This document shows, piece after piece, positions 34,446 to 42,313 of a stretch of DNA of 64,000 bases (positions within the stretch are counted from its first letter, which is position 1; every line of letters starts with the position of its first letter). The position numbers and the translations under genes are program-made. The stretch is from NCBI RefSeq assembly GCF_018687755.1, contig NZ_CP061305.1, positions 248,001 through 312,000 on the forward strand, read 5' to 3'. Origin of the DNA: Polynucleobacter sp. JS-Mosq-20-D10 (GTDB taxonomy: Bacteria > Pseudomonadota > Gammaproteobacteria > Burkholderiales > Burkholderiaceae). Under the pieces are notes generated by a model that saw only the letters and a program-made list of their open reading frames with translations, had not been told where the DNA came from and searched no databases.

Positions 34446-34754
34446 ATGAAAAATAGTCGTCGCCAATTTATGATTTTGTCTGCTGCTGGTGCTTGCACCT
34501 TGGCCTTGAATGGTCATGTTCAAGCCCAAGCCATGGTTGCTGAAACAGATCCACAAGCTGCTGCATTGGGTTACAAAGTAAACGCTACTACTGTAGACAA
34601 AGCAAAGTACCCTAAGTACGCTGCTGGTCAGGCATGCGGCAACTGCGCTTTGTACCAAGGTAAGCCTGATTCTGCTGCCGGTGGTTGCTCTTTGTTTGCT
34701 GGCAAGCAAGTTGCTGGTAAAGGCTGGTGCTCTGCATACGCTAAGAAGGCTTAA
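34446..34754 (+). CDS. high-potential iron-sulfur protein
   Basis: Periplasmic electron carrier with a [4Fe-4S] cluster. The 102-residue precursor has a Tat-type signal (SRRQFMIL, hydrophobic core, cut near VQAQA), and a mature domain with four cluster cysteines arranged as ACGNCALYQG, GGCSLFAG and GWCSAY, the HiPIP pattern. Its codon use is like that of highly expressed genes. An iron-responsive palindrome lies upstream and a terminator downstream, so it is probably monocistronic. Confidence 0.92.
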   Translation: MKNSRRQFMILSAAGACTLALNGHVQAQAMVAETDPQAAALGYKVNATTVDKAKYPKYAAGQACGNCALYQGKPDSAAGGCSLFAGKQVAGKGWCSAYAKKA

Positions 34755-34786
34755 TTTAGCTGTTTAAGTTAGCCATTAAGTATGAG

Positions 34787-34811
34787 GCCGCCCCTTATGG
34801 GCGGCTTTTTT
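34787..34811 (+). terminator. intrinsic terminator after HiPIP gene
   Basis: A 7-bp GC stem (34787-34793 GCCGCCC with 34799-34805 GGGCGGC), loop of 5, then six T residues. It lies 32 bases past the HiPIP stop. Confidence 0.9.
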
Positions 34812-34879
34812 GTGCCCAAAGAATATTCATTTATTCTTGAAAGTATCGATAAAACTATCAAAAACACTAGGACAGTATT

Positions 34880-37027
34880 GTGAGTACTCAAGATCATCAT
34901 TTATTGCATCCAAAATATCGACCGGATATTGATGGTCTTCGGGCTATTGCAGTACTAAGCGTCTTGGTATTTCATGCGTTTCCAGAATGGGTGTCCGGAG
35001 GATTTGTTGGAGTCGATGTTTTTTTTGTCATTTCCGGCTATTTAATTTCCACAATCATTTTTGAGAATGTTGCTCAGCAACGTTTCAGTTTTAAAGAGTT
35101 TTATGTAAGACGGATTAATCGAATTTTTCCAGCGCTATTCCTAGTGCTTTTGGTTGCTTATGCTTTTGGTTGGTTTAACTTGCTGGCAGATGATTTTGCC
35201 CAACTTGGTAAACACATTGCTGGTGGCGCTGGCTTTATTTCAAACTTGATGCTTTGGAATGAGAGTGGCTATTTTGATAAGGCTGCCGAAGTAAAACCTT
35301 TACTTCACCTATGGTCCCTAGGTATAGAAGAGCAGTTTTATATCTTTTGGCCCATTTTTATCTATTGGATGAGTCGTTGGCCAAAGCGGGTGTTGCCGGC
35401 AATTGCGATTGTGGCTGGGTTATCTTTTGTTCTGAACGTAGCATTTATCTCAAGCTATCCCGTCGCCACTTTTTATTCTCCGCTCAGTCGTTTTTGGGAG
35501 TTGCTATTAGGATCTCTCTTGGCGTATTGGACTTTGTATTCTTCCTCCGAAAGGCAGATCTCTGCCACCTATAAAAATATTGCTTCAGTTGTCGGTCTTG
35601 GCTTGATTATTTTTGCGGTATTGATGCTAAATCAAAAGAGTCTTTTCCCGGGTTGGTGGGCCTTGCTTCCCACAGTGGGAGCTGTTCTGATTATTGCTGC
35701 AGGACCTACAGCATGGTGCAATCGAATCATTCTGAGTTTCCGCCCGATGGTATGGGTTGGTTTGATTAGCTTCCCACTGTATTTATGGCATTGGCCCTTG
35801 TTGGCTCTTGCTCGTATTCAAGAGGGCGATACAGTCCCTATCGCAGATCGAGCCATTTTGGTAGCGCTATCCATTGTGCTTGCTTGGTTGACCTATCGTT
35901 TTGTTGAACGGCCTATTCGATTTAATGCTAAATACCGTACACAGAAAAATGTTGCTCTAGTTTTTTTGATGATCTTGGTGGGCTACTTAGGCTTTAATTG
36001 TTTTGATCGCAAGGGTATTGAATTTCGCCATAAGTTTTTTATCAAGCAAATTTCCAGCTATACCTTTGATAAGGTTGCAGAACAAAGACAGCGTACTTGT
36101 TTCTTGATGGATAAAGGTGATGACTTAACTCATTTTTCTCGATCATGCATACACGACGATAGACCATTTAAGTTGGTGCTTTGGGGGGATTCTCATGGGG
36201 GATCCATCTACCCAGGGTTTAGTGAGCTGGAAAGAGAAAACGATCAAGTGAGCGTGACGCAATTTACCGCCGCTGGTTGTGGTGGTTTGATGCCCTCAGA
36301 AGAGCAAGGCCCTTTCTGTCGTGATGCGAATACACTGGCACTCAAAGAAATCTTACGACTCAAGCCTAATTTAGTAGTGATCTACAAGGCTTGGCATCCA
36401 CATTACTTCTCTTTAGTTCAACCCACTATTGAAAAACTGAAGAGCGCCAATATTGATGTGTTGGTTATTGGCCCAACCCCTAGGTGGACTGATGATTTGC
36501 CAAGAGCGATTTATCGTTACTGGAGAAAGCATAAAGAGCTACCGCCCGCCTATGGTTATGAGGGAGTTGCTCAGAATTTGCTGGTGATGAAGACGGATGA
36601 TCTCTCTGAGCTCCAGAAAGACTTTAAGTCTCAAAATATGCCATTTCCGGTTCAGCTTGAACAGGCGAATCGACGCAAGGGGTTGCAAGAGTCAAAACAA
36701 GCCCTTCAAGAGCTCAATCAAGTTAAATTTGGCCCGTATTATTCAGCCAGCGCACAAATTTGTAGTGAAGATGGTTGCTTTATTCCCATGAAAGTGATGG
36801 ATGCCGATTTGAAAAAACTGGTGATAGCAAGTGGCGGTACTTATTACTCGGCATACGACCGTTTTTGCAATGAAGAGGGTTGCTTAAATCGTATTCCTGG
36901 CGCTGATAATGCCTTGACTACTTTGGATCAGGATCACATTACGCCAGCGGCAGCTAGGTATTTAGTCCAGGGTTTAGGTCAGTCGGAGCAGACTAAGAAC
37001 CCGCATTTGCGAAAGAGTAGCCCCTAA
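34880..37027 (+). CDS. acyltransferase-3/SGNH fused O-acetyltransferase (OafA type)
   Basis: Predicted integral-membrane enzyme that O-acetylates a surface glycan. The 715-residue protein has an N-terminal acyltransferase-3 domain with ~10 membrane segments (PDIDGLRAIAVLSVLVFHAF, VDVFFVISGYLIS, PLLHLWSLGIEEQFYIFWP, SFPLYLWHWPLLALARI) and a C-terminal SGNH hydrolase domain with the nucleophile in WGDSHGGS (near residue 436) and DQDHITPAA (Asp/His pair near 685). GTG start. It flanks the manC-gmd-fcl-colD genes, suggesting that it decorates that glycan. Confidence 0.9.
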   Translation: MSTQDHHLLHPKYRPDIDGLRAIAVLSVLVFHAFPEWVSGGFVGVDVFFVISGYLISTIIFENVAQQRFSFKEFYVRRINRIFPALFLVLLVAYAFGWFNLLADDFAQLGKHIAGGAGFISNLMLWNESGYFDKAAEVKPLLHLWSLGIEEQFYIFWPIFIYWMSRWPKRVLPAIAIVAGLSFVLNVAFISSYPVATFYSPLSRFWELLLGSLLAYWTLYSSSERQISATYKNIASVVGLGLIIFAVLMLNQKSLFPGWWALLPTVGAVLIIAAGPTAWCNRIILSFRPMVWVGLISFPLYLWHWPLLALARIQEGDTVPIADRAILVALSIVLAWLTYRFVERPIRFNAKYRTQKNVALVFLMILVGYLGFNCFDRKGIEFRHKFFIKQISSYTFDKVAEQRQRTCFLMDKGDDLTHFSRSCIHDDRPFKLVLWGDSHGGSIYPGFSELERENDQVSVTQFTAAGCGGLMPSEEQGPFCRDANTLALKEILRLKPNLVVIYKAWHPHYFSLVQPTIEKLKSANIDVLVIGPTPRWTDDLPRAIYRYWRKHKELPPAYGYEGVAQNLLVMKTDDLSELQKDFKSQNMPFPVQLEQANRRKGLQESKQALQELNQVKFGPYYSASAQICSEDGCFIPMKVMDADLKKLVIASGGTYYSAYDRFCNEEGCLNRIPGADNALTTLDQDHITPAAARYLVQGLGQSEQTKNPHLRKSSP

Positions 37028-37309
37028 ATATGAAGCGCTTATTGAGGGATCTTTGTAAGCGCTACACCTTTTACTTGGCTGGAGACCAAGCTGTGGTCAA
37101 TTGGGTTGAGCGTTTACGATCCTCCTGAGGTGCTTTTATCGGATTAATGTTAGTGCTTACTATCTAAAAAAGCCTTGTTGAGATTTGGGGTGCCTTAAAG
37201 CTATGAATTTGAATAAATCTCCGCAGATTTAAAAGCCTTTAAAATCAATCACTATTTCAGGCGCTTGTACGCCGAGTATGTATCAGCTGAAGGCGTAATA
37301 ATCTTTAAT

Positions 37310-38785
37310 ATGACCCAAGTTACCCCTGTCATCCTTTGTGGTGGATCTGGCACTCGCCTATGGCCTTTATCACGCGCCGGCTACCCAAAGCAGTTTTTGG
37401 CGCTATCAGGTGGCGATGAAGGCAAAAGCCTATTTCAGGAAGCGGTAATCAGGATCAATTCCATTGCTCAATCTGGTGTTGCTCTAGGGCACACCTTAAT
37501 TGTTACCAACGAAGACCATCGTTTTTTGGTTTTAGACCAGCTGCGGGATATTGCAAACATTGGCGCTACTTTGCTATTGGAGCCAATTGGGCGCAATACT
37601 GCACCGGCTCTTGCTCTAGCAGCATTGTGCGCTCAAGATGATGGCGATCCTATTTTGGTTGTTACCCCAGCGGATCAGACGGTAAAAAACAGTAATGCTT
37701 TTATTAAGGCGTTGCAAGATTGCGTAGCGTTGATTGAGGGGGACTCCAGCAATCAAACGATAGCCATTTTAGGAATTACTCCTAGCGCCCCCGAAACCGG
37801 TTATGGGTATATCAAGCGTATCGGTTCTGCTGGTGATTATGGCGACTTTACGGTTGAGAAGTTTGTGGAAAAACCAGATTTAAAAACGGCCGAACAATAT
37901 TTGGCTAATGGAAATTACTTTTGGAATAGCGGCATGTTCGTCTTGCGGGCCAGCACTTGGTTGGCAGCGTTAAAAGAATTTCGTGCGGATATTTTTTCTG
38001 CATCAGAAAAGTCTTGGCAAGCACGAACACAGGATAAGGCGGAGCAGACGAGTTTTATTCGTCCGGGCAAAGAAGAGTTCCAAACTATTCCTAACGAGTC
38101 AATTGATTACGCAGTGATTGAGAAATGCCCTTCTTCTAGTCAATTTAAGGTGAAGATGGTTGAGCTCAACGCAGGCTGGAATGATTTAGGTGCATGGGAT
38201 GCGGTCTGGCAGGTTGGTAAAAAGGATGCGCAGGGTAATGTTACTAGTGGTGATGCTTTGTTAGCTAACTCTAAAAATTCATTAGTGCATGCTAGTAATC
38301 GCTTGGTCAGCGCAGTCGGTATTGAGAATCTCATCATCATAGAAACAGCTGACGCTGTATTGGTTGCCGATAGAAATCATAGTCAAGATGTTAAAAATAT
38401 CGTTACCCGATTAGAAGAGCAAAAACGTGAAGAAAAAAATCTTCATCGCAAGGTGGCGAGACCTTGGGGCTGGTACGATAGTATCGATGAGGGCAAGACG
38501 TTTAAAGTTAAGCGTATTCAAGTCAAGCCTGGAGCTAGCCTTTCTTTGCAGATGCATCATCACCGTGCTGAACATTGGATTGTCGTTAAAGGAGTTGCAG
38601 AGATTACAAACGGTAAAGAAGTGATGACATTAAATGCAAATCAAAGTACCTATATCCCTCAAGGGCAGACTCATCGCCTAGCTAATCCAGGCAATACTCC
38701 CTTAGAGATTATTGAGGTGCAGTCTGGAAGTTATTTGGGTGAAGATGATATTGTCCGCTTTGAAGATACTTATGGTCGCACGTAG
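37310..38785 (+). CDS. manC: mannose-1-phosphate guanylyltransferase/mannose-6-phosphate isomerase
   Basis: Makes GDP-mannose (guanylyltransferase) and interconverts mannose-6-P and fructose-6-P (isomerase). From ATG 37310, 491 residues: N-terminal nucleotidyltransferase with ILCGGSGTRLWPLSRAGYPK, FVEKP and NSGMFVLRA, and a C-terminal cupin with QMHHHRAEHW and GSYLGEDDIVRFEDTYGR. The in-frame ATG at 37265 would add 15 non-conserved residues. First gene of manC-gmd-fcl-colD. A decayed copy of this gene's 3' end lies at 54626. Confidence 0.95.
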   Translation: MTQVTPVILCGGSGTRLWPLSRAGYPKQFLALSGGDEGKSLFQEAVIRINSIAQSGVALGHTLIVTNEDHRFLVLDQLRDIANIGATLLLEPIGRNTAPALALAALCAQDDGDPILVVTPADQTVKNSNAFIKALQDCVALIEGDSSNQTIAILGITPSAPETGYGYIKRIGSAGDYGDFTVEKFVEKPDLKTAEQYLANGNYFWNSGMFVLRASTWLAALKEFRADIFSASEKSWQARTQDKAEQTSFIRPGKEEFQTIPNESIDYAVIEKCPSSSQFKVKMVELNAGWNDLGAWDAVWQVGKKDAQGNVTSGDALLANSKNSLVHASNRLVSAVGIENLIIIETADAVLVADRNHSQDVKNIVTRLEEQKREEKNLHRKVARPWGWYDSIDEGKTFKVKRIQVKPGASLSLQMHHHRAEHWIVVKGVAEITNGKEVMTLNANQSTYIPQGQTHRLANPGNTPLEIIEVQSGSYLGEDDIVRFEDTYGRT

Positions 38786-38829
38786 TGCTTCATAATCCAG
38801 AACAACATAAAAATTAGACTAGATCAAAA

Positions 38830-39960
38830 ATGGTAGATAAACAAAAAGTTGCCCTAATCACTGGAGTTACTGGTCAAGACGGCTCTTATTTAGCTGAGTT
38901 TTTGCTTGAGAAGGGCTATGTGGTCCACGGTATTAAAAGAAGGGCATCCTCTTTTAATACCGAGCGTGTCGATCATTTGTATCAAGATCCCCATATCAAT
39001 CATCGCCATTTTGTTCTGCATTATGGTGATTTGACTGACTCTAGTAATCTGACTCGCATTATTCAACAGACTCAGCCAGATGAAATTTATAACCTGGGTG
39101 CTCAAAGTCACGTGGCAGTTTCATTTGAGTCGCCTGAATACACGGCAGACGTAGATGCCATGGGCACGTTGAGGATCTTAGAGGCTATTCGCATTTTGGG
39201 CTTGGAGAAAAAAACTCGCTTTTATCAAGCATCGACCTCTGAACTTTATGGCTTAGTTCAGGAAATTCCACAAAAAGAAACAACCCCGTTCTACCCCAGA
39301 AGTCCTTATGCGGTAGCAAAGCTCTATGCTTATTGGATTACGATTAATTATCGCGAGGCATACGGTATCTATGCGTGCAACGGAATATTATTTAATCATG
39401 AGTCTAAAAGACGGGGTGAAACCTTTGTCACTAGAAAGGTGACTCGGGGCTTATCCAATATTGCACTTGGACTGGAGAATTGCTTGTATATGGGCAATAT
39501 TGACGCACTTCGTGATTGGGGCCATGCTAAGGACTACGTACGGATGCAATGGCTAATGTTGCAGCAAGATATGCCCGATGACTTTGTGATCGCTACTGGG
39601 GTGCAATATACCGTTCGAGACTTTATTGTTAAAAGTGCGCAGCAGTTGGGTATTACGCTTCGTTTCGAGGGCAAGGCCGAGCAAGAAATTGCAATTGTTG
39701 AAACTATTGATGGTGATAAGGCGCCGGGTATCAAGATCGGAGACGTGATCGTTCGCATTGATCCACACTACTACCGCCCAACAGAGGTAGAAACCTTGCT
39801 TGGAGATCCTACAAAAGCCAAGGAAAAATTAGGCTGGACACCGCAAATTACTCTAGATGAGATGATCGCTGAAATGATTGATCATGATCACGCTCAAGCT
39901 AGTCAGCATGCCTTATTGCGTGAGCATGGTTATCAAACCTCTTTTGGTAAAGAAAATTAA
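38830..39960 (+). CDS. gmd: GDP-mannose 4,6-dehydratase
   Basis: Converts GDP-mannose to GDP-4-keto-6-deoxymannose (NADP-bound extended SDR). The 376-residue protein has TGVTGQDGSYLAEFLLEKGY, GIKRRASSFNTERVDHLY, GAQSHVAVSFESPEYTA, QASTSELYG, catalytic SPYAVAKLYAYW (YxxxK), NHESKRRGETFVTRK and YYRPTEVETLLGD. Its product is the substrate of both downstream enzymes, Fcl and the ColD-like dehydratase. Ends 10 bases before fcl. Confidence 0.97.
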   Translation: MVDKQKVALITGVTGQDGSYLAEFLLEKGYVVHGIKRRASSFNTERVDHLYQDPHINHRHFVLHYGDLTDSSNLTRIIQQTQPDEIYNLGAQSHVAVSFESPEYTADVDAMGTLRILEAIRILGLEKKTRFYQASTSELYGLVQEIPQKETTPFYPRSPYAVAKLYAYWITINYREAYGIYACNGILFNHESKRRGETFVTRKVTRGLSNIALGLENCLYMGNIDALRDWGHAKDYVRMQWLMLQQDMPDDFVIATGVQYTVRDFIVKSAQQLGITLRFEGKAEQEIAIVETIDGDKAPGIKIGDVIVRIDPHYYRPTEVETLLGDPTKAKEKLGWTPQITLDEMIAEMIDHDHAQASQHALLREHGYQTSFGKEN

Positions 39961-39970
39961 TTACTTATCT

Positions 39971-40936
39971 ATGAATAAAAATATCGATCAAAAGATTTAT
40001 GTGGCCGGTCATATGGGTATGGTTGGCTCAGCAATTGTGCGAGCTTTACAAAAAGATGGTTATCGCAACATCATTACGCGTACGAGAGCCCAGCTAGATC
40101 TTACTAATCAAGCTGCTGTGAGCGAGTTTTTTGCAGCTGAAAAACCAGATCAAGTGTATGTGGCTGCTGCTAAGGTGGGGGGGATTTACGCCAACAATAC
40201 TTTTCCTGCGGAGTTTATCTATCAAAATCTCATAATAGAAGCCAATATCATTCATCAGGCATTTATTGTGGACGTAAAAAAATTACTTTTTTTAGGCTCA
40301 AGCTGTGTTTATCCTAAATTAGCAGAGCAGCCTATGATTGAAGAAGCACTTTTGACAAGTAAGCTAGAGGCAACTAATGAGCCCTATGCGCTGGCAAAAA
40401 TTGCTGGCATCAAAATGTGCGAGAGCTATAACCGACAGTATGGTGTTGATTATCGCTGTTTAATGCCAACAAATTTGTATGGACCAAACGATAACTATCA
40501 TCCACTTAATAGCCATGTTGTGCCTGCGCTGATTCGTAAAGTGCATGAGGCTAAAGTAGCCGGAGATCCTGAGGTACCTTTATGGGGAACTGGAACGCCA
40601 AAACGCGAATTTTTGCACGTCGATGATATGGCTAGAGCAGCTATTTTTGTAATGGAGTTATCGAAAGATTCTTATGATAGTTGCACAACTCCAATGCAGA
40701 GTCATCTAAACGTAGGTTGTGGCAGTGATATTACTATTAGAGAGTTAATAGATACGATTGTTGGTGTTATTGGTTATCAAGGTGAGGTTGTCTTTGACGC
40801 CGACAAGCCTGACGGTGCACCACGTAAACTGATGAATTCCCAAAGAATTTTTGGGTTGGGCTGGAAGCCAAGCATTAGTTTAGAGGATGGTATAAAAAAT
40901 GCTTACGATGATTTTGTAGCAAATGCGAGTAAGTGA
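39971..40936 (+). CDS. fcl: GDP-L-fucose synthase (possibly acting as GDP-colitose synthase)
   Basis: NADPH-dependent 3,5-epimerase/4-reductase acting on GDP-4-keto-6-deoxymannose. From ATG 39971 the 321-residue protein has YVAGHMGMVGSAIVRAL, LGSSCVYP (Ser, Cys), catalytic NEPYALAKIAG (YxxxK), and PLNSHVVPALIRK (His), the full GDP-fucose synthase site. The adjacent His-type dehydratase means this enzyme, or the same fold, could act as ColC on the 3-deoxy intermediate. The longer frame from 39878 is a shadow of gmd. Confidence 0.93.
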   Translation: MNKNIDQKIYVAGHMGMVGSAIVRALQKDGYRNIITRTRAQLDLTNQAAVSEFFAAEKPDQVYVAAAKVGGIYANNTFPAEFIYQNLIIEANIIHQAFIVDVKKLLFLGSSCVYPKLAEQPMIEEALLTSKLEATNEPYALAKIAGIKMCESYNRQYGVDYRCLMPTNLYGPNDNYHPLNSHVVPALIRKVHEAKVAGDPEVPLWGTGTPKREFLHVDDMARAAIFVMELSKDSYDSCTTPMQSHLNVGCGSDITIRELIDTIVGVIGYQGEVVFDADKPDGAPRKLMNSQRIFGLGWKPSISLEDGIKNAYDDFVANASK

Positions 40937-40991
40937 TCCAAAAAATCGAGCTGAGAAGTTCTGTTATTGGTTAGTTAGTTAAATTATATAA

Positions 40992-42170
40992 GTGAGGTAT
41001 GGTGTGTTTTGGAAACTACAAGAAAATGCATTATCTGAATTAGATCTTCAGAATTTGGTCAATTTTATTGAGACTTCTGAGCGTTTTACTCAGTCTACAA
41101 ACGTCGCTAAATTTGAGGCGGAGTATGCTCAGTGGCAGGGTTGTGAATACTGTGTTTATGTCAATTCTGGCAGCTCTGCCAATTTAATAATGATTGCTGC
41201 AGTAAGCGAGATGCAAGACTGGCCAGTTGACGCTGAGGTTCTTGTTCCAGCTGTTACTTGGCCGACAACTATTACACCAGTCATGCAGTCGAAGTATAAG
41301 CCGGTCTTTATTGACACTAATTTGAGTGATCTTTCGTTTGATTACGATAAGCTTGCGGCTGCCATTACTGAAAAGACGAGAGCTATTTTTGTGGCTCACT
41401 TGTTGGGGTTCCCAGCTGACATTAAAAGAATCCAACAAATTATCGGTGATCGTAATATTGCTCTTCTTGAGGACTGCTGTGAGTCTCAAGGTGCTACGAT
41501 TGAAGGCAAAAAAGTGGGTAACTTTGGCTTAGCAGGATCATTCAGTTTTTATTGGGGTCATCATATGACCACAGTAGAAGGTGGCATGATTTGTACTAAT
41601 GATGAAGAGTTTTATAAACTTCTCTTACTGAAACGTTCTCATGGCTTAGCGCGTGAATTACCGGAACGCTTTCACGCCAAAATTAAGAAAAAATATCCAG
41701 ATATTGACTTTAATTTCCTATTTTTATCCGATGGGTTTAATGTTCGCAATACGGAGTTACATGCCGTATTGGGTTTATCTCAATTACCCAAGATGAATGG
41801 TTATATTGATATTCGTAATAAGAACTATAAAGGCTATTTAGATATTTGCGATAACTACAAAGATTATCTGCATGTTATTAGACCAGAGTCTGGTTATTCT
41901 TCTTTTGTGCTCCCTTTCTTTTTTAAAGACGCTAAGAAAAAATTATTATTTCAGAGTTGCATGGAGGAAGAGGGAATTGAATCGCGCCCACTCATTAGTG
42001 GTAACTTGCTTAGGCAGCCTTTCTTAAGCCGATATTATGATCCTGCTAATTTTAAAAATGCTGACTTTATTCATGAAAATGCGTTCTATATTGGAAACAA
42101 TCAATTTGTGGATGACGCCAGAATGGAGCGCCTATCGCAATTAATGAGGGACTTTTTTAGCAGGCACTGA
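40992..42170 (+). CDS. colD: GDP-4-keto-6-deoxymannose 3-dehydratase, ColD-like (histidine in place of PLP lysine)
   Basis: DegT/DnrJ-family PLP protein of 392 residues from GTG 40992. The position that forms the Schiff base in aminotransferases is His190: SFYWGHHMTTVEGGM, against SFYPGKNLGAM in the aminotransferase at 59513. This His is the mark of ColD, which removes the C3 hydroxyl of GDP-4-keto-6-deoxymannose. Other ColD-like features are VNSGSSANLIMIAA, LLEDCCESQGA, GFNVRNTELHAVLG and SRPLISGN. Immediately downstream of manC-gmd-fcl, exactly its substrate pathway, so a colitose-type sugar is likely. Whether ColC is the adjacent Fcl is unproven. Confidence 0.85.
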   Translation: MRYGVFWKLQENALSELDLQNLVNFIETSERFTQSTNVAKFEAEYAQWQGCEYCVYVNSGSSANLIMIAAVSEMQDWPVDAEVLVPAVTWPTTITPVMQSKYKPVFIDTNLSDLSFDYDKLAAAITEKTRAIFVAHLLGFPADIKRIQQIIGDRNIALLEDCCESQGATIEGKKVGNFGLAGSFSFYWGHHMTTVEGGMICTNDEEFYKLLLLKRSHGLARELPERFHAKIKKKYPDIDFNFLFLSDGFNVRNTELHAVLGLSQLPKMNGYIDIRNKNYKGYLDICDNYKDYLHVIRPESGYSSFVLPFFFKDAKKKLLFQSCMEEEGIESRPLISGNLLRQPFLSRYYDPANFKNADFIHENAFYIGNNQFVDDARMERLSQLMRDFFSRH

Positions 42171-42190
42171 ACTTATTTAGCCTTGCCTAG

Positions 42191-42235
42191 CGAAATGGCC
42201 GGTATTCTTCATGAGTGATCGGCCATTGCGTTTTT
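42191..42235 (+). terminator. intrinsic terminator after colD
   Basis: An 11-bp stem with one mismatch (42191-42201 with 42220-42230, core AATGGCCG) around an 18-base loop, followed directly by TTTTT. It lies 20 bases past the ColD-like stop and probably ends the manC-gmd-fcl-colD transcript. Confidence 0.75.
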
Positions 42236-42313
42236 ATAGAGAGTCACTAGGGATTTATCAGCCAATCAAGCTCAGCGCTAAGTGGCCCTGCTAGAAGTTT
42301 TAGCCCCCTATCT

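Noticed and set aside
37030..37128. Possible 32-residue gene after the first acyltransferase
   Set aside because: It has ATG and stop but no ribosome site, no recognised motif and no support beyond length; probably chance.
39878..39970. Upstream ATG 39878 as fcl start
   Set aside because: The extra 31 residues are a shadow of the gmd end; the conserved YVAGHMG motif lies a few residues after ATG 39971.
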